A stretch of 64,000 bases of DNA, from contig NC_132978.1 in assembly GCF_047496725.1 (NCBI RefSeq), forward strand, positions 10,010,501 to 10,074,500, given 5' to 3'. The stretch is from Anoplolepis gracilipes (lineage: Eukaryota; Arthropoda; Insecta; Hymenoptera; Formicidae). Both the position numbers and the translations under genes were made by a program. The notes under the pieces were generated by a model. The model was not told the DNA's origin and did not search any database. It saw nothing but the letters and a program-made list of their open reading frames with translations. Shown in pieces: positions 1-12,830 of this stretch. The stretch's first letter is position 1; each line of letters begins with the position of its first letter.

Positions 1-91
1 CCGTCTAGAGAATTGTTGCTGGTCATCGTCTGCAATCGATATCGGCTCTTGAGACGGTAGTTCGTGCGTATCTTATACCGAGAGAAGAACC

Positions 92-128
92 CTTTCTTTC
101 TCTTTCTCTTTCTCTCTCTCTCTCTCTC
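92..128. repeat. CT-rich microsatellite
   Basis: A pyrimidine tract that begins as TTTC/TCTTT units and ends as pure (TC)n before CACTTCC. It is a simple repeat of the kind that recurs through the window. Confidence 0.9.
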
Positions 129-501
129 ACTTCCTGGCCGGTGTACGAGGGAGCGACTAATTATTCTTACAATTTAGAGCTTGTCTTATTACTGGTGCGG
201 TATTTACGCAGTCACGACGTTATGCCGATTCATGATTGCGCGGCGTGTGCGACCCATGTGGGAATGTTTTCTCGTCTCCGTCGTCGTCGCGTTGCGTCGT
301 CGCCATCGCGCCAGTGATTAATATACGCATACGCGAACGAGCGAAGGCGCATACTCGCTCATACGCGAAACTCGTTTAACGAGTTCGATTTTGCCCGGCG
401 CCGTTAATTCGTTTTTGCATCTCCATTCCATTCTCGCCGTTAATCATTTTTCCACTCGGGTAACGCGCCGTGAGACGTGGAGAGAAAGTCGAATTCGATT
501 A

Positions 502-504
<3 letters not shown>

Positions 505-540
<36 letters not shown>
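505..540. repeat. Poly-T run, 36 bases
   Basis: An uninterrupted run of 36 T. No target-site duplication or retroelement sequence is visible on either flank, so a retroposon tail is not supported. It is treated as a mononucleotide repeat. Confidence 0.95.
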
Positions 541-543
<3 letters not shown>

Positions 544-930
544 TCAAGTTCATTCTACGTTCGAGATAGACGGTGAGGGGGCGGCTGGCGATACGAGAAT
601 CGATGTTCAAATGTCGTTTCGGTTTTTATGATCGATTTCGGGAAATAGCCATGGCGATATAAACGAGTTCCGTTATTTCAAATTGAAAATCATCTTAGTG
701 GCGCACTCGTTGATGCTAAAAACTAACTATGTCAAATCCCGATCTCGCGCCAATGAAATTTGTATCAATTCTATTCTGTTTTATTTGCCTTGCTCGGTTT
801 TTAATACGTTGCGCGCGCGCGTTTGTTATATAGATGTTCTCCATTATACTTTTTCCCGGCCATAGCCTTTGATTGAACTTAATAACCGCGCGGCAGGTTA
901 TTTCGAGTTCCAAATCTGACGCACGAAACT

Positions 931-1720
931 TTTTCAGGTCTATCGACGAATCATCGTCGGTTCATTAAATTGCCTAACTGCGTGGAGATTACTATTGTTG
1001 CAATTATTGCCCGTCATCATTTGCAATTGATGCCTCGAAAACAGTAACATCTATTCTTAATATATGTCATGTGAGTTTTATGCGTCATTTAATTCGCATA
1101 TTATCAAAATAGATAGATTCACCACATGTATATATATTAGAAACATATATAAACTATAATTAAATATTATTCCCGAATTGTTTCGAATACTTGATTATTA
1201 TACATGATGATATATACATGATGAAAATATTATGTATGACAAAAGATCTTTTTAACTTTGGTTTATAAAGGGTTTCTTATTAAGCGAAAAGTGTGACTTG
1301 AATTAGATTTTGGTAATTTCAAAAATATTTGTACCTTTGTATCTCTTTTTTTCTTTTAATGAAGTAATCTTATTTGTAATGTTTTAAAATTAAAAAGAAA
1401 GAAAAAAACTAATATAAAGATTTTTATTTAAAAATTTAAAAAAAATTTTATTCTATAAAAATATTTTATTATACTATACAATTATGGTTTTTTTCCCATA
1501 AAATAGATAAATTTAGAAAGTATTGAGATATGTTACACAGTAATTGGAAATTCAAACTTTTAATATGTGTATATATTTTGTGATATATGTCACATATGTC
1601 TAATTAAAATTAATTAATATAGAGATATATGTATTTCCCCAAATTTGTTTTAAAACTTAATTATTTATTAAAAGATTTTGCTGAGATATTCTAAGATATT
1701 ATATGTCATTAAAATTGCAT
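931..1720. other. AT-rich non-coding stretch
   Basis: Strongly AT-rich with dense stops in all frames. I see no gene, RNA or organised repeat in it. Confidence 0.55.
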
Positions 1721-2011
1721 GAAGCGCTCAGGCGATTTCGCTGCTGAATGTTCTTCATCATCTCTAATTGTAGCTCTAGAAGTAGCTGTGGAAGCAAATG
1801 AGTCGCCACGAAGACGAGGCTCTTTCTTCAGAAAGCGGAAAACAAGCGTGACCGTGTAGTGTGTACATTTATTGTCAATTACCGAGAACTCCCCTGTTGC
1901 GTACGCAAAGGAATTTTAGCCGCGTTTTCTCAATATGGCACGATAATCACGGTGCTCCGTGGCGTGCAACGTTAATTGTCATTATGTCAGTTTATTGCAG
2001 TATGAGAGTAC

Positions 2012-2041
2012 GAAAAGAGAAAGAAAGAGAGAGAGAAAGAG
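2012..2041. repeat. GA-rich purine tract
   Basis: GAAA and GAGA units in an uninterrupted 30-base purine run. It contains GAGAG cores, the motif bound by GAGA-type factors in insects, but it can also simply be a microsatellite. Confidence 0.85.
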
Positions 2042-2649
2042 ACGTATACACTCGGCCGTAAGAGCCGTAAGCATATTCCCGCGAGCACACCTCGCATATT
2101 CATTCGCGTCCACTTTGCTACCAAGTTTACATTTGCCTCTAAAGAAACGCGTTTGTTTCAATATACATTTCTCCTATGCGAAATTTGCTCCGTATTTTCT
2201 CAAATAATTTTCCACAATTCGCAATCATTCTTAAGCAACTAACAATAAGTCGTTGCTTTTTGTTGCAACTAATTTTCGCTTATTTTCTCTCTATATAAGT
2301 TGAATTTTTATCGACTATTTCAAAAAAACCTTCTTTTTCTAATCGATGCAGTTATAATTTAACTTTGACCGGAAATTAGATTCTTTCCAATCGAACGTGA
2401 AAAATCGTTATTCAAGCTATATATCTGAATTCTTCTGTCAGTAAGTGACAATGATACTCGACATATTTAGGGCTTCTTCTCTACTTTGAGGGAAGCGCAT
2501 TGGTTTCCCTCGCCCTAAGTGCACGTATTGCCTGACAATGAAGAGACTCGAACGTATAACACGCGCGCGCTCTGCATACATAAACGAATTAATTATTCTT
2601 TGTCGTGATCGCCGCCAATTACGCCCGAGGCGCCACAATCTTAATGAAA

Positions 2650-2683
2650 GCGCGCGAGCGAGCGCGCGCGCGCGCTCGCGCGC
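2650..2683. repeat. Alternating CG/GCGA tract
   Basis: A 34-base purine-pyrimidine tract made almost entirely of CG dinucleotides with a few GA/TC interruptions. Alternating CG of this length can adopt left-handed Z-DNA under supercoiling. Such CpG density also implies little germline methylation here. Confidence 0.85.
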
Positions 2684-3080
2684 TGACCGCAACATAGATC
2701 GCAATTACGTGAAAAGCAGGACAACGACTTCGCCTTCCGCCTTTGGCCACTCGGTGAGTGAATGCAGTTCGATCGATATACAGTCGGTACATGGTCGACG
2801 AAGGGAAAGGGTTTCGTGCGTTCTATCGCTCGCGCGCTACACCGGGGCGACTCTTAACTTTTACATGGGCGCGTGAATACATTAAGCGCGCGGCTCGACG
2901 AGATACGCGGTTTCTTTAATCTTAATCAGAAGACGTATGGACATGGCGGGGCAACTACATTCGAACACGAGTACGCCATTAGCAAACAAGATCACCTGCC
3001 TGACCCTTACGCTCTTTCTACGGTCCGATCTTTCCCCCCTCTCCCCCACCCCCTCTCCGTTCTTAAAATACCTTTGTAAA

Positions 3081-4080
3081 TCGGTGATAAACCAGCGGCA
3101 CGAGTGTGTCCTATAGCACTGAAAACTCAGATCGAGAGTCGATTGTTGAATTATTGATGTTAACTCATGATACCTCTTGATACAACGGCAATAGGTGTTT
3201 ATTAATAGTCGTGTTTTATTCACGTAGAGCGAATCTTTGTATAATAAATAAAGCACGTTCGCTAATATTTGCGTAGCAAATTTCTAGTGAAGGAAAATCT
3301 AAGATGAGAAATAGGTTTCTCTTTGAATAATGAACGAGTCATTATCTTAATATGAGATCAGATAGTGAGGTGAAGTACTGACGTTGAAAAGAATATTAAT
3401 GAAGTAATACTGACGAAAAGCTATTAACGTTATTAACTACGATATTAATACTTTGAAGGAAAATGCAAGCTATACTTGCTACTTTGAAATTATTGTCGGT
3501 GTGCTGTTATTAGAAATATGCATTTCTAGTAGCATGTCTAATAGAATCTAATAGAATTCAATTCATTCTGCGCGATCACTTTCCTATCGGTCGATAATTA
3601 ATATACATATAAGACTACATACGATTGCATTAATATCAGGCGCTAATAACAGCGTGCGATAAAGTGATTTACAAGTCATGATGAGTAGCGAAGCAGTCGA
3701 TAATTGCTCCTCGCTAATCACAGAGTTTACTTCGCCTCGTAATATCTGTGCGCATTATCTACTATAAGAACCGGATCGCGACAGCCTCTTTGACTTAACG
3801 TCAAGAATTTCCTTGGCGCTGTCAGAGTCCTGTCGCTCTCTAAACCATTAAATGCGATCGCGATCGTGCGACGTACAATGTAATCGCAGATCTAAAGGCA
3901 TGCTAATACAGCTTAATAGCGTATCGCGGATATACGTATGAGCAATTTGCAGCGTCGGATACGTCGAAGATGGGCAACCAGCCGTTACATTTTAAAGAAT
4001 AATTTTACTCGCAATCCACTCGGCCGAAAAGGAGAACCGTATTTTAATAACGAAAATTCCATTTCACGGCCTACACATAC
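3081..4080. other. Non-coding stretch, no feature seen
   Basis: Intermediate composition with short interrupted frames. No gene, RNA or repeat structure is recognised. Confidence 0.5.
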
Positions 4081-5290
4081 ATATATCTCGCTGTAAGTTA
4101 CGAATAACTCACATGTGGATGCGCGCGGTCGTACGTTACATTTACACACACATAAGTACACTTTTGCAGTGCGGGATAGATACGAGCCGAAGGCCGGCGT
4201 CTGTTCTCTTATCTGCTTAATGTCTCGTTACTGTAATGATTTCGCCTCGGATCTGCGCCTCTTCATTTATTCGCCGGCAGTATTGGCCGATCGCAGGCTG
4301 ATAACCGAGGCCTCTCTCTCGTTATACTAACGGTATTAAACTCACGGCTCACAAGCGCCTCTCAACCTCTCTTCTCCGTCTTCCGTCGTGGCGAGTTGCC
4401 GCGCGAATTTCGTGAACGAGTTAGCTACGAGGAGGTGATTTATCATCGACGCGTAGCCGCCGGTGATAGAACGTCGACGTCTGGTAATCCGCGAGAATTT
4501 CTCGTTCCGTTAAAGAATCGTTCCTTCGACAAATGACGTCGCCGCGTAACTCTCGCCGCGATGAAAAATGCGTTCCTTTATCGCATTCATGTCACGACCA
4601 TGTCTTATGGTATTGCATATATTATCTTTCTCGCTACGATATCGTAAACTACACGTTTCTCTTTTCTCTCTTTTCTAACATAGTCTTTTATCTAAATCGA
4701 TTTTTCTCGTAGAAGAGTAGAAAAGTGGAAATAGAATATTCAATTTCTCTCTAGTGCATTATTATTCTCAATCGTATCTTTGTGATATCACTATTATTAT
4801 TTTTATAAAAACTACCAAATTTTATAGATTCTGCATCTTTTTCTTTCATAACTTTATTATACTGACAGTTTTATACGACGGAGGATCAATGTCATGTAGC
4901 AATTTTCGTGAGGTGGTAAAGTTGATCCATCACCGAGTCTATAGATCGGACGATCGCGAATCGAATGGGATCGTGTGTAGGCTGTCGGACGGACGTGAAC
5001 TAATGATCGGTCATCCGCGCGTCACATCGTACCCGTCAGCGTGGGCGTCAGAAATCCCGTTGCCGCGTATATATCAGCGAGCGAGTCGTACGAAGCAGCG
5101 AAGCACACCGAAGTCATCCACGCAAATTACCCCGGCCGCCATTAATGAGAGGCTTCGGTCGCCACACGTCGAAAGTCATTGCGTACTTCAGAGATCAAGT
5201 CGAATCGCCGCGTCGTGCCACGCCGGTCCCTTAATTTCTCGTTACCGTATCGGCGCGGTGGCGTGAGGTCATCAGCCACGAAAAGAAAGG
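4081..5290. other. CpG-rich island with an unrecognised open frame
   Basis: GC- and CpG-richer than its flanks. A plus-strand frame with a true ATG at 4889 runs to a stop at 5266 (125 residues). It is rich in Arg and Ser, shows no domain, signal peptide or membrane segment, and has no recognised homologue. CpG-rich DNA produces such frames by chance, so it is not called as a gene. Confidence 0.35.
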
Positions 5291-8200
5291 AAATGCGAGT
5301 TTAGTCTTTTAAGTAATTAAAACCATCGCATTTGTCACCAAATCGCCGCGCCATTAATTATCTCTAATTACTCATAAGGCATTTGCCTCTTTTGCATTTG
5401 CCATATCTTGTTTCGATTTCGGAACGCAAGAAAGAGCATTTTTTGCATGATCACCGAGACCGCGGCTCGTTAATAGCGGAAAATTATAATGAACGATCTA
5501 AAAGCGCGACTGAATTTTTTCTCGACGACCGTAAAATATCTTACATACTGCTCTCTGTTTATGAAGAATACAATTATATTTAATAAAACGTTAAATAAGA
5601 TTAATAGGGCGTTATTTAATGAATAATCAGAATTCTGTGAATTTATATTTTCTCTATTTTTTATTGATGATTTAATTTAAAGCATAATTTTAAATAATTT
5701 ATTATGAATTTTTTTCAAAGGCTAACAAAAACAGATTTATTTTCATCAATTTGTATTATTTTTTTTTTAATTATTTTATTAATCCATTCAAGCGGCACGT
5801 GCGAGCACGTTACGCACGATCGAACTAAACTTAAGATTGATTCGTTACACCTACATGGTGTTCGGATATTGGTGATGCGCGATAAAGGTGGCAGACGATA
5901 TCCGTCAAGCATCGAAATATCAGCGTCGTTGTGGGATACGATGGGAGTCAACATCGTTAAATCGTTCCTCCTTTTCTTTCATACGTCATGATTTAATTAT
6001 CCACCAGCGACAAGTCGGAGAGATACTAAACTTTACTGCTATCTTTATCTAGTTTCCTGCCTCTCAAAAATGCACGATCTCGTCGTGATAAGACTTAACG
6101 ATATGAAAATTAATTCAAATGTTTTATTAAAATATCTTTTAGGAATTTTGCGAATGTATTATATTTTGATTAACAACAATGTTCATATTCTATTATTTTA
6201 ATTATCGAATTATGAATTATTTTAAAATACATATATATATTGTGTTTTGTAGAATTTATTATTATCAGACAAAATCTTATTTCTTCCATCAGTGCAATGA
6301 GAAAAGTAGCACATTTTTCATTCCGTAAAAACTAATACAACGAAAGCTGCAAAGACAATATCCTCTTTCAGATACAGTGTCGTTGAAAACGTTTTTCTGC
6401 AAATTTATTCATATTTTATCCTCATAAATTTCCACATCTATCTTTTTCCAAAGACATATTCATTTTTTTATATCGTATTTCGCTAATTTTTCGAATGATT
6501 CTCTTTTCGTTTCTGTCTCTCTCATCACGTTTCTTTGGACTTAATTACGTCGATGTATTTTACTGTTAGTGACAATCGACGCCTAAATCGTTTACGAGAG
6601 CCCCTCCTTCGATACGATCGGCACAAGCGATATATATGTAATAGTATCTGACCCAAAGTAAAAAATTTGCAATGTACTGAAAAAGCATTTAAAGAAAAAG
6701 ATTGAAATCTCAACTTATTCCGATTTTGTGACAACTTTTATGCCCGCAATATTAATTATTTTCAGTTGGTTTTATTGGAATATTCTATTGGTTATATCTT
6801 TAATCATATTTTCATTGTACTCCGCTTTTCGTTGATACATTCACTCAAATATTTCTCTTATCTGTTTTATATAAAATGATTGGTTGGCTAAATCTATATA
6901 GAATAGATATATACATATAGTCTAATAATTTAGGAAATATTTTATATAACATTGTATTTAAAATTTTATATAATATGTTTCCATAATGCTAATATTATAT
7001 AAAAGTGATAATTCTAAATTAATTGGTTAGAAATAGTTTTATAATAAAATCATCTTACCATAGCTATCAATAATTTTTGAGACATTAACCTTCCAATATT
7101 ACTAAATTATAAAAATATTGGAAACGTATCCCAAATATCAAAATGTTTCCAGATTAGTACTATTACGGAGAAAAAGAAAGAAATTTTTTAAATAGAATTT
7201 TTGCTATCGATAGATATATGTATACATTGCATTACGATACAGAGTTAATCAATATTAGTGAAAACGATTCTTGATATGCATATTCGTTGACGAATTTTGA
7301 CACGCATTTTAATGCGTCGAGCCTCGAGCATCCATAGGATAACTAGACAAAGCTCGCTGCTATATCTATAGCTAAAGAGTTCGATCGATGGCAATCCGAA
7401 GCTCGGGTCTAAGCGCGCCCGCACACGTTCCGACCATTTACCTCCTCCATCGCTTCTAGCGAGGCTGCGGCTATATAGATATACCAATAGATGAACAGGC
7501 AACAGGTGGGTTCATGCTGAATCCGATCTGACCCATTTCAACGAGTTTCCTTTTCGCGGACCGTTATACAGGAAATTTCCTGCACGTTTCCGCGTAAACT
7601 TTCCTGTAGCCGTTGCGTCGATGACAGCGATGGTGACTTTTTGCTTCAGGAACTTTGCCGCTGGCACGACTCTACGCGAACGTCTGGAAAACTTTATTTC
7701 CTGCGGTCGTGCGTGGCAAAGCTCCCGTGAAAAAAACATTGTTGTGAAGCTAATCTTTTTTTCAAGCGATATTTCACGATACCAAGTCTAAGTTTTAGTT
7801 TACTTTGCATTATATTTCTATACATTCGTTTAAGTTGACTACTTTCAAAATTTGATCTTTGGTTAAAATATAATGGACACTGTATCTAAATCGTTTATAT
7901 AGATTATAGATAAATGCTCGCGACGATCTTACGCTTATTATTGCATAATAATGAAAGGAGAGATTAGATAGATTTGAAAGCACATTAAATGGAATCGAAA
8001 TAATAGTGCACAAATTTTCTTTAAATATTTGTCGGTATTTTCGGTCAGCACATACGAAATGTATATGTATAATTTCCCTTTGTCTATAATATATATCTTT
8101 TTCTATGTCTATATACTATATATTATAATAAAGTATATTAGTATATATTACATATATATATATATATATATATAAGTATTTTATAGAATATTTATAGAAT

Positions 8201-8370
8201 TCTGTGCTTTTCTAATAATATTTTGTGTACTATTATTGCATACATATTTTTATATTTCTGTGCAATAGAAATATTTGATTTAACAAGTTTTTCGCGAAAT
8301 GTAATAATTGTCTGTTTTTCTATCGTGGTGAGAATGCTTACAACTAAAAAGTTTCCTTTTCTTTTCGCTG
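5291..8370. other. AT-rich non-coding stretch
   Basis: Mostly AT-rich with homopolymer and TA-rich patches and a slightly GC-richer portion at about 7250-7740. Frames are short and unrecognised. Nothing else is seen apart from the TA repeat listed separately. Confidence 0.5.
8152..8174. repeat. (TA)n microsatellite
   Basis: Uninterrupted alternating TA of about 23 bases in an AT-rich neighbourhood. Confidence 0.9.
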
Positions 8371-8760
8371 CAAATTAACGCCTCGATGGACAGCACACGT
8401 TCATCCGCCAGGTGGGAAATTTTTTTCCGCGACCAGCCGGTCGCGCCGCGAGACATTCCGGCCTGGTTGCCGGGCTTGTATGATCTTCATTACGCGAAAT
8501 TAGCGCCGCGCAAATACGGGCGCCGCACCCACGCGTCCTGCTCGTGTCTCGACGACAACCCGGACAGTCCGGTCGGTGCGTTTTTTCCACGCTCGGGAGA
8601 ATTAACACCCAGAGCGGGTATTAATTTTACGAGACTACGCGAGATATCAACCGGTTGGTCAAATTTTTTTTTTCACGCGCAACGCGGTTGTGTAAGCGAC
8701 TTTATAACTCGCAGATTAATTAAGGAATTTATGAGTATGTACAACCACTAATTCGCAAAA
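8371..8760. other. Small CpG-rich island
   Basis: A roughly 390-base block of clearly higher GC between AT-rich flanks. Overlapping open frames on both strands (8386-8751 plus, 8375-8608 minus) reflect the lack of stops and are not recognised. It could be a small regulatory element or an untranslated exon. Confidence 0.35.
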
Positions 8761-10662
8761 ATTCACATAACCGATCGTTTTATGAAAGGCTATCGTAATT
8801 ATATCTAATGATTTTAAAAAAATTGTTCACAGACTAAATCTGTTGATCCAAAATTAACACATATTTTTATATTTGTTGCATTATTAGAAAGTCAACAATT
8901 AAAAGTGGAAATTTGAGATTACATAAGTTAAGAGATAAGGAAAAGTTAATTAAAATGGAAATGCATTATATGAATCAATAATGTGTTTGCGACAAAAGTA
9001 CTATTTTTATTTAAAAAAATACATACAATTTAATGCTTCCTTTATAATTACACATTAATATTTATTATCCCTATCCTCGATCAATATTATCAGGCTTTAA
9101 TAGATAACGGAATTAATATTTATATAAATTAACTTATATTGGCAGGGGATAGATAACTGAATCTCTTCAAAACGACAATTATAAATGAATCCGATGCCAA
9201 GCCGGACGTCGGCATTTCTTACGGTACTTAATAGCATTAACAGTACGAGAATCCAGTAATCGAAACCGGAATCCAGCCGGCTGTATCGGACGTTGAGGAA
9301 CATACGATCCCACGCAAGGCGCGAGCGATCCCGAAAGTAAACCGCCTGCTTGCTCTAGTATCATTACGCGATATTTAACAGAGCGCTAAGCAACTCGGAC
9401 TAACTGGACTCGAAGAGCCAGAACGAAGTCCTGCTCGACCAGCTGCAAAATTTACCGCCAGGTTCGTGGGAATTTATGCAAAAAGAGATTGCGCCGCGAT
9501 ACGCTACACATTGCTATAGAAGTGAAATACGTAAAACGAAAGGTAAATTTAAAAAGCAAGAAATCTATTTTTGCAAACCAGCACGGAAAAACTCATCGGT
9601 TTGTGTATATTTTTAGCGAGTGACATCTTCTTTCTCTCCTACCAATACATTTTTCCGACGATGCATCATACTGGCTTGTTTTATATGTAAACTTTAGCGG
9701 CAAAAAAATATCTAAATATATACAAAAATTTCAATTATTACATTTATACAACTTGTAAGATAATCAAGTTTTAATAACAAACAACGAAAAATTTTTGTAT
9801 GTAAGAGCAATCAAATGAAATTTTTTTATTTTTTAACAATAAGTCGTATATTTGAAATCCACGTGCAATAAAAAATTAAAATATTTAAAAAATTATGTAT
9901 TACTGACCTTAAGATTCATTTAATTATGTTTACAAATCTATTAAAAATCTTTATGCTTGCAGAATATAATTATACAATATGTAGAAAGATATAGCTTTTA
10001 ATGATAAAATTACTGAATAACGTTAATGTCTCGGCTATTCATTGGCATTTCATTTGAATTCGTGTTGGAATAACATGCAGAATGGTTTCCGACGCTTATG
10101 TGCATGGATTACAGCATACGACTATGCACATTCGACGCTATCATCGCTGAACACGAGGAATAATCGTCGCAACGAAGTTCAGTCTTAATGAATCGCTCGT
10201 TGGAACAGGTCCTGAAATGAGTATGCTCGGGAAATTTCTACCGAAATGACAGGTCAGAGTTCGCGGTCGACGGAACGGTTGGAATTTTAAGCTGGTTTCA
10301 CGATCCGTGGGATCTGTTGCGAACGGTTTATTAAAGTGGTAGCGCGTACTCGCGTTAATATGTTAATAATTTTACAACTCGATGTTTCATCGCATATATG
10401 TATCTGTGATGATATGTAATTACTGGAAACTAATTACGTTGCTACAACTAATTATCTGGGGGTTCAGAATTAAAACGTGTCGTTGTTTGACATAAATGCT
10501 GAGATTGATATAAATGTTGTAAATTATTACAGCGAGAGAGTTTAAGAAAACATTTTCACAGAGTGATATACGTAGTTGTATTAAAACTGATTGATTTATT
10601 CATATAGTTAAAATTGTTATCTCTTTAATATTTATTATCTCTTTAAAAATTTCTACTTTAAC

Positions 10663-10698
<36 letters not shown>

Positions 10699-10800
10699 TC
10701 ACTTTACTAACACGATTATCTTCTAGCATACTTTACAAGATTTTTCTCACCCAATAAATATTATCATAAAAATGCATTGTTTAAAAGCGTCAATTAATTA
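8761..10800. other. AT-rich non-coding stretch
   Basis: AT-rich with a GC-intermediate portion around 9130-9500. No gene, RNA or ordered repeat is recognised except the TA microsatellite near its right end. Confidence 0.5.
10666..10696. repeat. (TA)n microsatellite
   Basis: Uninterrupted alternating TA of about 31 bases. Confidence 0.92.
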
Positions 10801-11380
10801 CTTCGTTCCCATTATGTGCGATCGTAGGAGCGCGCAGAACGGAACGGCTGAAGCGCTCGAAGAGCGTCGGCCGCATCGGTAACGGCTAATTAACTTCCCT
10901 CCTTTACTGTGTCTTCGCGCGGCATTCTATCACGATTCCCTATAACAGTTATTCCCTTGAACGAGAAAGGAGAAAGAGAGAAAGAGAGCGAAGCGTCCCG
11001 ACGCGAGCTCATCCGCGAAACCGTAGCCTGCACTAAACGCATCCCGCTGGCGCTTTTCAACTGCTCGTTCGAGCATGGCGATCCAAACGAGACGTCGACG
11101 TGGTCGCAAGAAACTCCGCGAACAAACAGAACCGCAAGTAAGTGGAAGAAACTACCTCCATTACTCGCGACACGGCGATCCTTTTTATCGCGAATTCGCC
11201 TCGCGCGCAACAGATCATTCGCTCTCGCGCGGCCCTGCAAATAGGTAAGGCTAATAAATCCGCCGGTAAGAAACGGATAATCACCTTATGCCGACTCGCT
11301 CAGCGTACGCTCGAGTCGCTCCGCTTTGCCTCAGATGAATTGCCGGCAAAAACCAAACACTCTGGGGTGCAAATATAAAA
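10801..11380. other. CpG-rich island with a possible mini-exon
   Basis: A GC-rich block with a GA tract at 10962-10988. An ATG at 11075 in a fair context (GAGCATGG) opens a 63-base frame of 21 codons ending exactly at a consensus donor, CAA|GTAAGT, with GT at 11138-11139. The predicted peptide is very basic (RRRRGRKK). The pattern would suit a short first coding exon, but no family is recognised and no upstream signal confirms transcription. Confidence 0.2.
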
Positions 11381-11880
11381 GAATATCAGAGAGATTAATT
11401 AAGATAAGTGCACGCGATTATTGTCATATATAGAATTAGTACAAATACTTGTTTTAAATGAGCGTGCTTCTCTAAATTTTATTTAATTAACATAGATCAG
11501 CTGATATATGTTCTAATTGCAATGCTTTATTAATTGAGTAATCTCTTTTATACACGAAATAAGTCAAATTATTTTATTATACATACTATAATTCTTTTTA
11601 CAGTTTAGGGGAATACTTTTTTAAAAATCTATTCTATCTTTATTTATATAATGAATCATTTTTAACAAAAAATATAATTTTTCTTTTTTCTATAGTGAAA
11701 CGAGAAAAAATGAATTTTAACTATGGTTGCTAATTTTTTTTTTTTTTTTACAAAATTTATATTAATAATTAAACTTACTTTTAAATCTCAATTTTAAACT
11801 ATCATTAAATATAATTTATTATTTTATTACTTTATTTGGGATATGATTAATTTTGTACGTAATTTCCAAGCAATGTGTAA
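11381..11880. other. AT-rich non-coding stretch
   Basis: AT-rich with a 13-base T run near 11740. I see nothing functional in it. Confidence 0.55.
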
Positions 11881-12830
11881 CTTAACGTTTAAGTCGCCGA
11901 CGTTGTCTGCGGCCAGATTGATAGCCTGCGGGTGGCATAAGCGTGGTAAGGATCAGGAAGACCTTATCAGATTTTCCGACCCTTTTTTCATCTAAACGCG
12001 TGATAGTAAGACAAAGAAAGAGAGTCCGGCCCAAAGCTCATCGTCAACAGCGGGAGCTTAAATATTTGAGGAATCGCGCGGACCAATCACGCTTCAAAAC
12101 AAGCGTCCATAATATCTCAAGTCACCCTCCACGTAGCCCGACGTCGTTCAAGGCATTAACAAGGCATCGTTATAACCGGTACACGTCACACTGACTACGG
12201 CATCTCGACTTATCCATACTGCTGCCTGCCGGGCCATTGAAAAAGTTTCGAACAACATTCAAGATGGTTGGAAAGAGTCTCTCCCCTTTTCTTATTTTCT
12301 TCTCTTAGGAAAAACATCGAGCCCTACGGGCGGCACTCCGCGGAACGACCGCGGGTGGATTTCGTAGGATTATCCCTTCGATCCTTAGGTACGCCCTAGC
12401 GAACGATGTCGTTGTTGGTCGACTTCCGCTCCGCCCGTCTCTCACCCTCCTTCCGCATGGCGACCGCTGGCGAAATCTCTTCCTTTGTCCTTGATCTTAC
12501 GGCCTCGAGGAACATCCAGGCAAGCCTATTTTTCAGGAACGCTCTTCTTTTCTCTGTTCAAGTAGGGTGCACAGGGTCCCCCTATGATTTGGGTTATTAT
12601 ACTCTCGTCATCGGCCCCTGGATGGAAAATCAGGGGAACACGAATGGACTTCCGTGACTAGGCGGATTACGTACTTCGATGTGGAAAGGCGAAATTAATC
12701 AGGCAAACCGCTCTTTCTTTCCAGATCATCGAACGGAGCCGATTGAAGCCCCCCTGCGGCTCTTGTTCTCGATTGTAGCGGGATTTTTAGCGTCGTGATC
12801 TCGCGTTGAAGGATAGTGGAATTTCGTACA
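11881..12830. other. GC-richer block with unrecognised open frame
   Basis: Composition rises sharply compared with both flanks. An ATG at 12406 opens an 83-codon plus-strand frame to 12657 whose third positions favour C and G. A good polypyrimidine-AG acceptor-like site lies at 12711-12724. The predicted protein has no recognised domain. This may be an exon, an untranslated exon or a conserved non-coding element. Sequence alone does not decide. Confidence 0.25.

Larger units (their letters stand above)
1..930. other. Non-coding, moderately CpG-rich left edge
   Basis: No gene is recognised here. The stretch has mixed composition with CpG-rich patches around 230-400 and contains a CT-rich tract and a long T run, listed separately. 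The open frames present are short and low-complexity. It could be intergenic or intronic. Confidence 0.5.
1721..3080. other. CpG-richer non-coding island
   Basis: GC content rises compared with both flanks. The stretch holds a GA tract and an alternating CG tract. Open frames of 60-124 residues exist on both strands but are arginine- and serine-rich, as expected from CpG-rich DNA depleted in stops, and match no family I recognise. Confidence 0.45.

Noticed and set aside
505..540. Poly-T run as the tail of a retroposon
   Set aside because: No target-site duplication and no recognisable element body beside it.
4889..5266. 125-codon ATG frame
   Set aside because: Arg/Ser-rich translation typical of CpG-rich non-coding DNA, with no domain and no splice or promoter context.
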